Below are positions 26,560 to 33,927 of a DNA stretch of 64,000 nucleotides, in pieces. Every line of letters begins with the position of its first letter. Position 1 is the stretch's first letter. Location: assembly GCA_963711095.1 (NCBI GenBank), contig CAVQCX010000017.1:62001-126000 (forward strand). Reading direction: 5' to 3'. Under the pieces are notes generated by a model that saw only the letters and a program-made list of their open reading frames with translations, was not told the DNA's origin and ran no database searches. A program made the translations under genes and the position numbers. The DNA comes from CAVQCX01 sp963711095. GTDB lineage: Bacteria > Pseudomonadota > Gammaproteobacteria > Chromatiales > Chromatiaceae.

Positions 26560-27642
26560 TCAATGGGGATGCAGGGGCATGGCAGGGCCGGCGGCCGGTG
26601 CGGCAGGGCCGCTGGTCGGCGACGCGAAGATCGAAAATCCAGTCAGCGGCAGCAGCGGCTCCAGCACCCCCTGGCCTTGCAGATTGATCAGGCGGGCGAA
26701 ATACCGACCGTATTTCTCCCGCAAGGCCGGCGCCGCCTGACGGCTGATCGGGCAGATCAGCGGCTCCCCGTAGCGGCGCTCCAGCTCCGCGATGGCGTCG
26801 CGCACCTTGGCCTGGAGCACCTCGTTGCGAAACAGGCTGCAGTTGATGGCCTCGTCCCAGGCAGCGTCGACATAATCGTCCCAGTCGAAGCCGCGCGTGC
26901 GGACCCAGCGGCCATCCTCGCAGCTGACGTAGGGCGGCCGGCCATCATCGCCGAGGGGATCGGGCTGCTCCTTCAGCACCTGGATCCAGAACCTCATGCC
27001 GTCGAAGTTGGCGGTCAGGTCGGCGTAGGAATACACGCCGGTGAACAAGGCGCCGTAGTAGGTGCGCTCGGTGAGATCGCCGTAATCGAAGGCGGCATCC
27101 AGCCCGTCGCCGCTCAGGTACGCCTTGTCGAAATAGGAGTAGCCTTGGGAGAAGAAATGGCCGAGCTTGTCCGCCCCAACCAGGGTCCCGTCGATGTTGA
27201 CGAGCGCCGCCAGGCGCCCCTCGTCGCCGCCCATGCTCGGTGCCTCGAAGATCCCGAACGCATGGTAGATGCTCTCCCGCCGGCTCAGCTTGCGCTGGGA
27301 GAGAGAGGCCGAGCGATTCGCGAACTCTTCCAGCGTGCCCACCAGCGGCCCACCCATGGCACGGTTGATCGCCTCGTAGAGCCGCCAGCGACTGCACGGC
27401 ACCTCCCGGGGCGCGGCGTCGGCGAACACACTCGGCGGCGGGGGCGCATTGGCCTCCGCCACAGCCTGATCCAGCAGCTCGTTGGTGCGCCGATTCAGGG
27501 CATCGGTCACGTCCGGCATCGCCTGGTTGCGCTCGGTGAAGCTGTCGGTCTCGCTCGCGCCGGCGCCACCGGCCGCAACGACCATCCCCCAGACACAGAG
27601 GCTGAGAATAACGCGCAAGCAGGACACCCGGAGAATCTTCAC
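26560..27642 (-). CDS. Secreted conserved hypothetical protein
   Basis: 360 aa. A cleavable signal peptide (about 1-29) is followed by a Pro-rich stretch (APPPPSV) and a globular domain containing VGADKLGHFFSQGYSYFDKAY and TGVYSYADLTANFDGMRFW. The DKLGHFFSQGY motif resembles conserved envelope proteins of unknown function in proteobacteria. Cysteines in VPCSRW, VSCEDG, INCSLF and LICPIS could form periplasmic disulfides. Monocistronic, with short hydrophobic ends. Function not recognised. Confidence 0.7.
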   Translation of the reverse strand: MKILRVSCLRVILSLCVWGMVVAAGGAGASETDSFTERNQAMPDVTDALNRRTNELLDQAVAEANAPPPPSVFADAAPREVPCSRWRLYEAINRAMGGPLVGTLEEFANRSASLSQRKLSRRESIYHAFGIFEAPSMGGDEGRLAALVNIDGTLVGADKLGHFFSQGYSYFDKAYLSGDGLDAAFDYGDLTERTYYGALFTGVYSYADLTANFDGMRFWIQVLKEQPDPLGDDGRPPYVSCEDGRWVRTRGFDWDDYVDAAWDEAINCSLFRNEVLQAKVRDAIAELERRYGEPLICPISRQAAPALREKYGRYFARLINLQGQGVLEPLLPLTGFSIFASPTSGPAAPAAGPAMPLHPH

Positions 27643-27889
27643 TGGCCATCGCAGAAGGGCCGCTTATCTTACAGGCCGATGACAAGGCCAGAAACCCTGG
27701 AATGCGGGCTCCCCCAGATCGCGCACCCAGCCGAGGAGGGGCTAGGGGCAACACACTCAGCGAACACCCATACCCCGCGACGGCGCCGATAATCGCTCCT
27801 CACCCTACGCAGAAACCGCGCCCCACCCTCATGCACTACGCTTAGGACAAACTCTCACGCGATCCAACTATCTACGACATCGCCCGATC

Positions 27890-28567
27890 ATGCCCCACGT
27901 CATCATCGACCCCGAGTCCACCTCCCTGAGGGAGCGTTTCGCCCTCATCAAGACCCCAAGGCGCGCCCGCATGCGCTTCCCCGAGGCCTGCGTCACCCCC
28001 GTCGAGGACGAGACCGCCGCCCGCGCCGGTGCGAACCCCGCCAAGAACCTCCACTCCGCCGTCGTCTATGGCCCCTCGGTCTCCTCCGAGAGCCAGAAAG
28101 TCTATTACCTGGTGCGCTGGCTCGACTCAGCTCCGGACCCGCAGACAGCAAGAGAGCGGCTACCGATTGGTCTTCGCGGAGAAAGCCGGCTACCCCGTAG
28201 CCGTCGCTGGATTTCGACCAGGCGAAAGTCTCTCCTTTCGTCGCTTCCGATGTTCCCCAAGGGACGGTCAAAACCGAAATCGGCAAGCTTCGATAGCGCA
28301 CAGGTCCCTTCTTCCTGTCGCGCGACGCCGCCTCTCGCGCGCCCCGCCGGGTCCCCGGCCACGCGTCTAACGTTTAACCCCGTCGGCCGGCGACTCGGCC
28401 CACGACAGCGGCGACGCGGACCCATTGGAACGGCCTCGCCCTCGGACAGGGGCCGCGCGCGGCCAAAGCTTCAGCCGGATCCATCAGAACCTCGGGAATC
28501 GCCCCCAACGCCGCCGGCAAAACATCCCGCCGCGCCGTCCACTTGCCTTCCCGGGCACAGCCGATAA
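27890..28567 (+). CDS. Hypothetical protein with an abnormal C-terminal extension
   Basis: The first about 85 residues (MPHVIIDPESTSLRERFALIK through KVYYLVRWLD) look like a real small protein: normal composition and a natural end at YYLVRWL. From there the frame continues for 140 residues that are Arg/Pro/Ser-rich, repetitive and out of character. This suggests that the native stop codon was lost by a deletion or frameshift near 28125. Function unknown. It opens the low-GC accessory island. Confidence 0.4.
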   Translation: MPHVIIDPESTSLRERFALIKTPRRARMRFPEACVTPVEDETAARAGANPAKNLHSAVVYGPSVSSESQKVYYLVRWLDSAPDPQTARERLPIGLRGESRLPRSRRWISTRRKSLLSSLPMFPKGRSKPKSASFDSAQVPSSCRATPPLARPAGSPATRLTFNPVGRRLGPRQRRRGPIGTASPSDRGRARPKLQPDPSEPRESPPTPPAKHPAAPSTCLPGHSR

Positions 28568-28592
28568 ACTGTGAGTATCCAAGGAGGATTCC

Positions 28593-28742
28593 ATGGACCC
28601 GGAGTTGATGAAGCTCGATCCGCTGTCCACCTACCGGGACAATCCGCGAGTGCCCGCGCCCCTCGCGAGGTGTGCCGCTCCCAACCGGTCGCCCGCCATC
28701 CTCGGCGTTTTCCCCCGCCCCCCCCCCTGGTGCCCGGCGTGA
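28593..28742 (+). CDS. Short ORF with strong ribosome-binding site, probably a truncated gene start
   Basis: 49 codons. The beginning MDPELMKLDPLSTYRDNPR looks like a genuine protein N-terminus and is preceded by AAGGAGG at 5 bp spacing, one of the best ribosome-binding sites in the window. After about 20 residues the composition becomes Pro/Arg-rich and a stop follows. It is probably the 5' remnant of a deleted gene. Nothing recognisable follows up to the AT-rich palindromic block. Confidence 0.35.
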   Translation: MDPELMKLDPLSTYRDNPRVPAPLARCAAPNRSPAILGVFPRPPPWCPA

Positions 28743-28937
28743 CTGTGGCACGGCGCAGCGACGACGCTTTTGTCCGTCTATCCCCGGCAGCTCGGAGACA
28801 ACGACCACCGGTCCCCGCATCCGGGACACCCATAGCCCTTGCTTTCCTTCCTGTTCGATCTAGGCATGTTACTTCCGGGACAGACAGGCATGTTCCGCGT
28901 TTCGACACGGACATCGTCCAATCGACCAGGCTGTTAC

Positions 28938-29010
28938 GATATATCTATATTTAGATACCTAAATGTAGATATCTACATATAGATACTAGATATCCACATG
29001 TAGAGACAAG
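28938..29010. repeat. AT-rich cluster of TAGATA palindromes
   Basis: About 70 bp built from TAGATA/TATCTA words, including the perfect 14-bp palindrome TGTAGATATCTACA (28964-28977) and the inverted pair ATCTATATTTAGAT just before it. A further TGTAGATATTTTAG occurs at 29319-29332. The composition contrasts sharply with the GC-rich surroundings. It may be a regulator- or replication-protein binding cluster, but no candidate gene for such a protein is next to it. No gene is seen in 29011-29340. Confidence 0.5.
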
Positions 29011-29363
29011 TGTCTAGATTCCTTGACCCGGCAAGATCTTTACAAATGAGTCAAGTTTTGATTTTGAACACAAAACACCCCTTTCCCCAACTTAAGGAGG
29101 AACAAGAATTAACGCTCTGGAGAGATCGCCGCGTGCGGTCGGTGCCTGAGAAGGCGCTGGCGACAAATGCCCGCGTAGCTTAAAGCAAAAAACTTGCGGT
29201 TATGACCGCGTATGGTGCGTAATGCGTCTCAACCAGATGCGCTTGCCAATGTGGGCTGTTCAGAAGTATAGCAGGAGCCGCCTCACGACTCGTCGGTCTG
29301 AGGCGGAGCCTCGTTAGATGTAGATATTTTAGTGATATTGGCTGTGCAGCCGATTACAAAGCG

Positions 29364-29441
29364 AAGGGGTCAGGCCTTGCGTTTTGCCCCGTCGGCCCGA
29401 GGGACCAAATGACTTAGGCAAAACGCAAGCCCTGACCCCTT
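29364..29441. repeat. REPIN (inverted REP doublet)
   Basis: Left arm 29364-29388 and right arm 29417-29441 are reverse complements at 24 of 25 positions (AAGGGGTCAGGCCTTGC and onward), separated by 28 bp. The arrangement is that of REPINs, paired REP sequences that move through a RAYT transposase. Related single copies are at 1309, 29953 and 31238. Confidence 0.75.
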
Positions 29442-29869
29442 CCACCCCTCTGGCCGAACCGCGTAACAGCACTGACCGTGACATCCGCGCCGCAAGTCGC
29501 GCACGCTGGCCCAGTGGCTGGCAACCTGCGAGAATCGGGAAGAGGCGCCATACAGAGCCCACCCGGAGTGTCGCCGTGCTCGTGATACATTTTGGGACAT
29601 TCAAGTCCCCAAAATGGCTGCGCTCGGCGACAGCCTTTGGGCCCCGGCCGCCCTGCGTCCGCGGCAGTACGCCGACATCATCGCAAGCTCGATGCCGGCT
29701 ACACACCACTCCCGCAAATGGCTTGACGGCGTGTCGAATGCGCTTGCATATGGCCTGCGTCGGCTCCGGGAACTACGGCCCCTACGCCAACTCCGGCCAT
29801 ACGCCCGCGCCTACGCCTACCGGGGACTACGCGCCTTCGCTTCGCTCTCCATGGCGCGCAGCGACGGAA

Positions 29870-29971
29870 AGCGCGCTCAGCATGAGCGCGATTGCACGCG
29901 ACTTTGGGTTGTCAGTATCGCTCGTGAGCCGGCTGATCGCGCGGGCGGAGGGGGCAAAACACAGGGCCTGA
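29870..29971 (+). pseudogene. C-terminal remnant of a RAYT-type transposase
   Basis: The residues SALSMSAIARDFGLSVSLVSRL form the helix-turn-helix tail found at the end of REP-associated transposases (compare SMQEIADQFGVGRMTVRR in the intact gene at 32949). The catalytic part is absent. The stop codon overlaps a REP-like sequence (29953-29975). Confidence 0.5.
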
Positions 29972-29995
29972 CCCTGGGGCGCTGCTGGGCCGCTG

Positions 29996-30244
29996 ACGCA
30001 GAACGCTTACATCGGGAGCTTCAACGGGAAGTTCCGGGACGAGTGCCTCACCGAGCACTGGTTCTAATCCCTGGCCCATGCCCTCGCCATCATTCAGGGA
30101 TGGCGCACGGACTACAATAAGCAGCAGCCGCACTCGATGCTGGAATACCAGACTCCAGCAGAAGCAGCGGAGCAGCTACGACAACAGTGACATCAACCTG
30201 GGCTCAACTAACCAAGGCTTGGTGTAGAAACTGGGGGCAGCTCA
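29996..30244 (+). pseudogene. IS3-family transposase OrfB remnant with right inverted repeat
   Basis: QNAYIGSFNGKFRDECLTEHWF, then an in-frame TAA, then SLAHALAIIQGWRTDYNKQQPHS and TPAEAAEQL are the end of an IS3-type DDE integrase, including the last catalytic Glu in RDECL. The element's right end, TGTAGAAACTGGGGGCAG, follows at 30223. The 5' part, OrfA and the left end are missing. Confidence 0.85.
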
Positions 30245-30365
30245 GTTGAGCCTGATTCGAATGGCAGGAACGTCTAGCAGCAGATAAGCAGCATCGTCAG
30301 CTAATAATAGAGCAGCACCTTTGGAAATAGCACTTCCTGAAGACAGCCATTAGAGGGATGACAGC

Positions 30366-31142
30366 ATGGATTCACTCCTGAAACTCATAGGCTGGTTTTT
30401 TCTCTATTTTGTAGGTATCTTTGTGGTCCTAGGTTGGTTAGGGAAAGCCGCAAGCTGCAGCCGAGACTCCCCAAGTAATCACGAACACAGCCCCCCCTAT
30501 ACAAACAGCGAAGCTCGTATAGACAATACTTATGTCAACCATGCGCAAAAGGTCGAAAAACAGAAAACCCCGCCGATAGACGCTGCTCCAGCAAAACACA
30601 CTCCCAATTATCATCAATTCAATATTCTATGCATAGAAGGCGACTCGTCTCACGAATACGCATGCCGCCAACACTTATCGATGGAGAGCAGATTGGACCC
30701 ATACAGTCGCGCGCTAATTCTTGGATGCTTAGATCAGCCCAACCAGAAAATCAAAAGTATTTGCAAAAGCAACTTGGCCAAGGTTTTGAATTGGTCTGAG
30801 AAAGAAGGGAAGATAGAAAACGGCTTCTCGCATATTAATAATTGGGCAGTAGAAAGCGAGAAGACCCTTGACACCTCCTCACAGACGACAAGCGATGTAC
30901 GTCCTGAAAACTCGTCGAAGCTTATCTCCCGCCCCGCAACGACTTATGAACCAAGCACTCGGTATCGCGACCTTCTTGAGAGCATTCGTTATGACAACAC
31001 GAACACCGACTCAAGATGCCGATCTCTCGTAAGCAAGGTGCGACAGCTCGGTAATGATCCTTCATTTGAGACCGACCGGAGTGTACGCCTTAGATGGCAA
31101 CAGGCATTCGATCTAGCAGATAGAGCCGGCTGTACGTTGTAG
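30366..31142 (+). CDS. Orphan membrane-anchored protein of low GC content
   Basis: 258 aa. One N-terminal membrane segment (LIGWFFLYFVGIFVVLGWLG, about 7-26), a polar Asn/Ser/Thr-rich stalk, and a C-terminal part with several cysteines (ILCIEGD, YACRQH, LGCLDQ, SICKSN, SRCRSL, AGCTL). Codon use is strikingly AT-rich compared with the flanking chromosome, so recent transfer is likely. It lies between an IS3 remnant and an attC-like site and could be a former integron cassette, although no site is visible in front of it. Function unknown. Confidence 0.65.
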   Translation: MDSLLKLIGWFFLYFVGIFVVLGWLGKAASCSRDSPSNHEHSPPYTNSEARIDNTYVNHAQKVEKQKTPPIDAAPAKHTPNYHQFNILCIEGDSSHEYACRQHLSMESRLDPYSRALILGCLDQPNQKIKSICKSNLAKVLNWSEKEGKIENGFSHINNWAVESEKTLDTSSQTTSDVRPENSSKLISRPATTYEPSTRYRDLLESIRYDNTNTDSRCRSLVSKVRQLGNDPSFETDRSVRLRWQQAFDLADRAGCTL

Positions 31143-31203
31143 ACATCTTCGACAACTCCTCTTTATCTCCGATCCAAACAAAAGAATACGACAGGCATCT
31201 TTT

Positions 31204-31233
31204 AAGCAATGGCAAGCAATGGCAAGCAATGGC
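31204..31233. repeat. Three tandem copies of a 10-bp unit
   Basis: AAGCAATGGC is repeated three times exactly. A REP-like sequence (GGTCAGGTCTTGATTTTTGCC) follows at 31238-31258. Confidence 0.8.
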
Positions 31234-31286
31234 GAGAGGTCAGGTCTTGATTTTTGCCTTCCCTGGCTGACCCATAATGAAGAATC

Positions 31287-31392
31287 GACTAACACTCGCC
31301 TCAGCGCCGACCCAATATCGCGCGCACACAGCGGTGCTATTCTGCAACCTCGTACCGTCGCGGTATTGGGCCGGCTAGGCAGAACGTTAGGC
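31287..31392 (+). other. attC-like integron recombination site
   Basis: The R'' box CTAAC (31289-31293) pairs with the R' box GTTAGGC (31386-31392; cleavage would be after its G). Inside, GCCTCAGCGCCG pairs with CGGCTAGGC with extra unpaired bases on the first arm, as expected for the L''/L' boxes. CCCAATATCGCG then pairs with CGCGGTATTGGG, leaving a variable loop. Size (about 105 bp), layout and the short distance to the next start codon fit a gene-cassette site. No functional integrase is present in the window. Confidence 0.65.
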
Positions 31393-31410
31393 AACAATCG
31401 GAAGCTCCGT

Positions 31411-31908
31411 ATGGCGCCACTTACAAAGCAGAAGCGGATTGTTGGTCTTGTAGGATGGCTCATTGTCAGCTTCATCGCTGCAGTCATTGGTGGCGCCGCA
31501 TCTATTCAGGCTGGTCCGTTCTATACCCAGCTCGTACGTCCTGATTGGGCACCGCCACCCTCGATCTTTGGGCCGGTTTGGACAGTTCTGTATGCCCTAA
31601 TGGGAATTGCCGCTTGGCTGGTTTGGCGTGTTGGCGGCTTTCGTGCAGCCAAATCCGCGCTCACCTTGTTTCTTGTGCAACTCGCGCTCAATGCACTATG
31701 GAGCTGGTTGTTCTTCGGGTGGCATCGTGGTGCCTTGGCCTTCGCTGACATCCTATTACTGTGGGCGTTGATCGTCACAACCCTAATCGCCTTCTGGCGA
31801 ATCAGACCATTAGCAGGCGCGTTGTTCGTTCCGTATCTGCTGTGGGTCAGCTTCGCCTCTGAGCTCAATTACTCTGTGTGGCAACTAAATCCGCAGGTCT
31901 TGGGGTAA
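31411..31908 (+). CDS. tspO: TspO/MBR (translocator protein) family
   Basis: 165 aa, five membrane helices. Family motifs: VRPDWAPPPSIFGPVWTVLYALMGIAAWLVW, LFLVQLALNALWSWLFFG and the late WVSFASELNYSVWQLN. TspO proteins bind or degrade porphyrins and act in stress and oxygen signalling. The ATG lies 18 bp after the attC-like R' box, so the gene looks like the content of an integron cassette. Its GC content is lower than that of the chromosomal genes around it. No second attC is clear after the stop, where the ParE fragment begins. Confidence 0.9.
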   Translation: MAPLTKQKRIVGLVGWLIVSFIAAVIGGAASIQAGPFYTQLVRPDWAPPPSIFGPVWTVLYALMGIAAWLVWRVGGFRAAKSALTLFLVQLALNALWSWLFFGWHRGALAFADILLLWALIVTTLIAFWRIRPLAGALFVPYLLWVSFASELNYSVWQLNPQVLG

Positions 31909-31941
31909 TGCAGTTGTTGCATAACGAATAAAGGACGGGGT

Positions 31942-32061
31942 CTAGCATCGGAATAGGATCCGCCCCGTAAAGCGCAGGGCGTAGTACGGCGAGTCCTTGG
32001 CGATGTAGGCGTTCAGGTCCCGGATGTCGGCTTTAGCCCGATATGACCACTCAATCACCAC
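31942..32061 (-). pseudogene. ParE/RelE-superfamily toxin, truncated
   Basis: 39 aa from a GTG overlapping the antitoxin end: VVIEWSYRAKADIRDLNAYIAKDSPYYALRF is the N-terminal third of a ParE-like toxin (normally about 95 aa). After FTGRI the sequence departs and stops. The C-terminal strands and active-site residues are missing, so the toxin should be inactive. The break lies next to the tspO cassette end, consistent with truncation on its arrival. Confidence 0.7.
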
Positions 32062-32236
32062 GGCCCAGCAGTTCCGCCTTGAGTTCTTCGTGAGGGATGG
32101 TGCGGCCGGCCTCGATGTCGGCGAGTCCTTCCTCGATCTTCTGCTTCACGTAGAGCTCGTACATGCTGTCGTCCCAGGTGGCTTGTTCCGGCAGGTGCTC
32201 AATGATCTGCCGGGCAGCGTCTTTGGCGCTTGGCAT
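32051..32236 (-). CDS. Antitoxin of the truncated ParE-like pair
   Basis: 61 aa, helical and acidic, with YVKQKIEEGLADIEAGRTIPHEE, a C-terminal sequence common in ParD/RelB-like and related antitoxins that occupy the toxin groove. It is complete and overlaps the toxin by 11 bp, the usual antitoxin-first arrangement. Which antitoxin subfamily it belongs to is uncertain because no DNA-binding ribbon is clear. Confidence 0.7.
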   Translation of the reverse strand: MPSAKDAARQIIEHLPEQATWDDSMYELYVKQKIEEGLADIEAGRTIPHEELKAELLGRGD

Positions 32237-32265
32237 GGCCGGGTTCTCCGTCGTCGTTTAACGGC

Positions 32266-32397
32266 TCACTTGGCAGCGGCGGTTCTGGCCGTGTCCCACC
32301 GCCGGGCCTGGTACTTGATGATCAATCCTTCCAAGACATCCATGGCCACGCGTTGCTCGTCCGGCGGCAAGTGGCTGATCGCCTGGAAGGAAGGATA
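32266..32397 (-). pseudogene. Gene remnant upstream of the antitoxin
   Basis: A 42-codon frame without start reads QAISHLPPDEQRVAMDVLEGLIIKYQARRW and ends just upstream of the antitoxin. It looks like the C-terminal tail of a small helical protein; the family is not recognised. Confidence 0.3.
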
Positions 32398-32524
32398 TTA
32401 CCTTGTAGCATGCCACAATCTCGGCGGAAAGGCTGGGGTCTACCATGGGATTTGGGTGTGGCTCTTCTGTAACGACGCTGATCTGCGCTGAAACAGTACC
32501 TTAGTGACCCTTGTGCGCCCCTGT

Positions 32525-32827
32525 TCATGCCGCTTCGTCGAGTAGCAGCGGCATCATCGTCTCCGGAGAGTTTCTTCTTCGCTCCTGCTCGAAGTGAAAG
32601 CTTAGGTGGGCATCGAGGTCGTCGCTGACCTTCAGCGAGCGCAGGCGTAGAACGGCCTCTGCCCGCGCCAGTCCCCACCGGGCACCGGTGATGTCCATGC
32701 GATCCTTGACCAGATATCGGCAGGCTTCCTCGATCACGCCGGTGGCAATCGGCAGGCCCTGCGCCAAGGCTTGGTCGTATCGCAGAAGCTTGTGGCTCTT
32801 TTCGAGGTAATTGGCCGCCTTGTCCAC
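32525..32827 (-). pseudogene. ISKra4-family transposase C-terminal remnant
   Basis: DKAANYLEKSHKLLRYDQAL, LPIATGVIEEACRYLVKDRMD and GARWGLARAEAVLRLRSLK are the conserved C-terminal third of ISKra4-type transposases. Upstream the frame meets a stop (TAG near 32841) and unrelated sequence, and the N-terminal catalytic portion is absent. Confidence 0.8.
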
Positions 32828-32876
32828 CGGCTTGCGCTGCTAGAGGCTCAACTGCGCCCGCGAAAGGACGGCGTCA

Positions 32877-32893
32877 GGTCTCCCATGTCCCAT
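32877..32893. repeat. Left inverted repeat (REP) of the RAYT gene
   Basis: GGTCTCCCATGTCCCAT is the exact reverse complement of 33805-33821, which lies inside the 3' end of the RAYT gene. It is preceded by GCGTCA, so the flanking motif GTCAGGTCT resembles the GTCAGGCCT of the REPIN at 29364. Confidence 0.7.
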
Positions 32894-32948
32894 TCGGCCG
32901 GGAGGGGCTACTCTTTGAACGTCGGACAGGACAGCAAAGGAGTGCTTT

Positions 32949-33875
32949 ATGGCCAGGCCATTACGTCTCGAGCTCGCGGACGCTCTGTATCACGTTGCCG
33001 CAAGGGGCAACGAACGGAAGTCGATCTTTCTTCAGGATGGCGAGGGCGATAGAACGGCGTTTCTGGAGATCCTCGGTGCAACGTGCGATCGTTGCAACTG
33101 GATTTGTCATGCCTATTGTCTGATGACGAACCATTATCATCTGCTGCTCGAAACGCCTGGTGCGAACCTCTCCAAAGGGATGCGGCAACTGAACGGGGTC
33201 TACACGCAGTACGTCAATCGGATTCATCGCCGAGCGGGTCACCTCTTTCAAGGGCGCTTCAAGGGGATACTGGTTGAGAAGGACAGCTATTTGTTGGAGC
33301 TGGCTCGGTATGTGGTCCTCAATCCAGTGCGCGCCGCCATGGTGCGCGGACCGGAAGAATGGCCCTGGAGCAGCTACAGGGCGACAATAGGGATGGACAA
33401 GGCCGACAGCTTTGTCGAGACGGACTGGTTGCTGCGGGCTTTTGGGTCCGACAGCCAACGGGCGATTGGGGCGTATAGGAGGTTTGTTGCGGACGGTATC
33501 CACGCCGACAGTGTGTGGGGAGCCCTGAAGAACCAGGTATACCTGGGGTCGGAGGCATTCGTCGACAGAATGCAGGCTCTGATAGGGCCGGACCGGGACC
33601 TTCGGGAGGTTCCGAGGATCCAGCGGCGGCCGATGGCCAAGCCGTTGGAGTATTACCGGAATCTTCCTGGAAACCGCAACGAAGCGATTGCCGCGGCGTA
33701 CCGCACGGGAGCATACAGCATGCAGGAGATCGCCGACCAATTCGGTGTGGGGCGTATGACGGTGAGGCGCGCCGTGGGACCAATCCATGCTGCGGGAGTA
33801 GAGGATGGGACATGGGAGACCCCGATCGGGCGGGGCCCTGCGCGATTGCGGCCGGAGGCGGTGAGCCGGCGTTGA
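32949..33875 (+). CDS. REP-associated tyrosine transposase (RAYT, Y1/HUH type)
   Basis: 308 aa. The N-terminal Y1 transposase domain has YHVAARGNERKSIF, the metal-binding pair in LMTNHYHLLLETP, RRAGHLFQGRFKGILV, and the catalytic Tyr region ARYVVLNPVRAAMV. A C-terminal helix-turn-helix follows (SMQEIADQFGVGRMTVRRAV, about 257-276). Such enzymes cut REP hairpins and disperse REPs/REPINs. The C-terminal 30 residues (GVEDGTWETP and on) are encoded by the right-hand copy of the flanking inverted repeat. The gene is complete and presumably functional, probably the agent behind some REP-like sequences in this island. Confidence 0.88.
   Translation: MARPLRLELADALYHVAARGNERKSIFLQDGEGDRTAFLEILGATCDRCNWICHAYCLMTNHYHLLLETPGANLSKGMRQLNGVYTQYVNRIHRRAGHLFQGRFKGILVEKDSYLLELARYVVLNPVRAAMVRGPEEWPWSSYRATIGMDKADSFVETDWLLRAFGSDSQRAIGAYRRFVADGIHADSVWGALKNQVYLGSEAFVDRMQALIGPDRDLREVPRIQRRPMAKPLEYYRNLPGNRNEAIAAAYRTGAYSMQEIADQFGVGRMTVRRAVGPIHAAGVEDGTWETPIGRGPARLRPEAVSRR
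33805..33821. repeat. Right inverted repeat (REP) within the RAYT 3' end
   Basis: ATGGGACATGGGAGACC, the perfect 17-bp reverse complement of 32877-32893. It is translated in the RAYT reading frame. Confidence 0.75.
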
Positions 33876-33927
33876 GCGCCGAGCGCATCACGTGATTGCG
33901 GTCAAATCCGCAGCGAGGTGAAAAGCC

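Noticed and set aside
29225..29319. attC-like sequence ending in GTTAGAT with the hairpin CCGCCTCA/TGAGGCGG
   Set aside because: The R' box fits, but the upstream R'' candidate (CTCAAC) does not pair properly and the L boxes are direct rather than inverted. More likely a simple hairpin.
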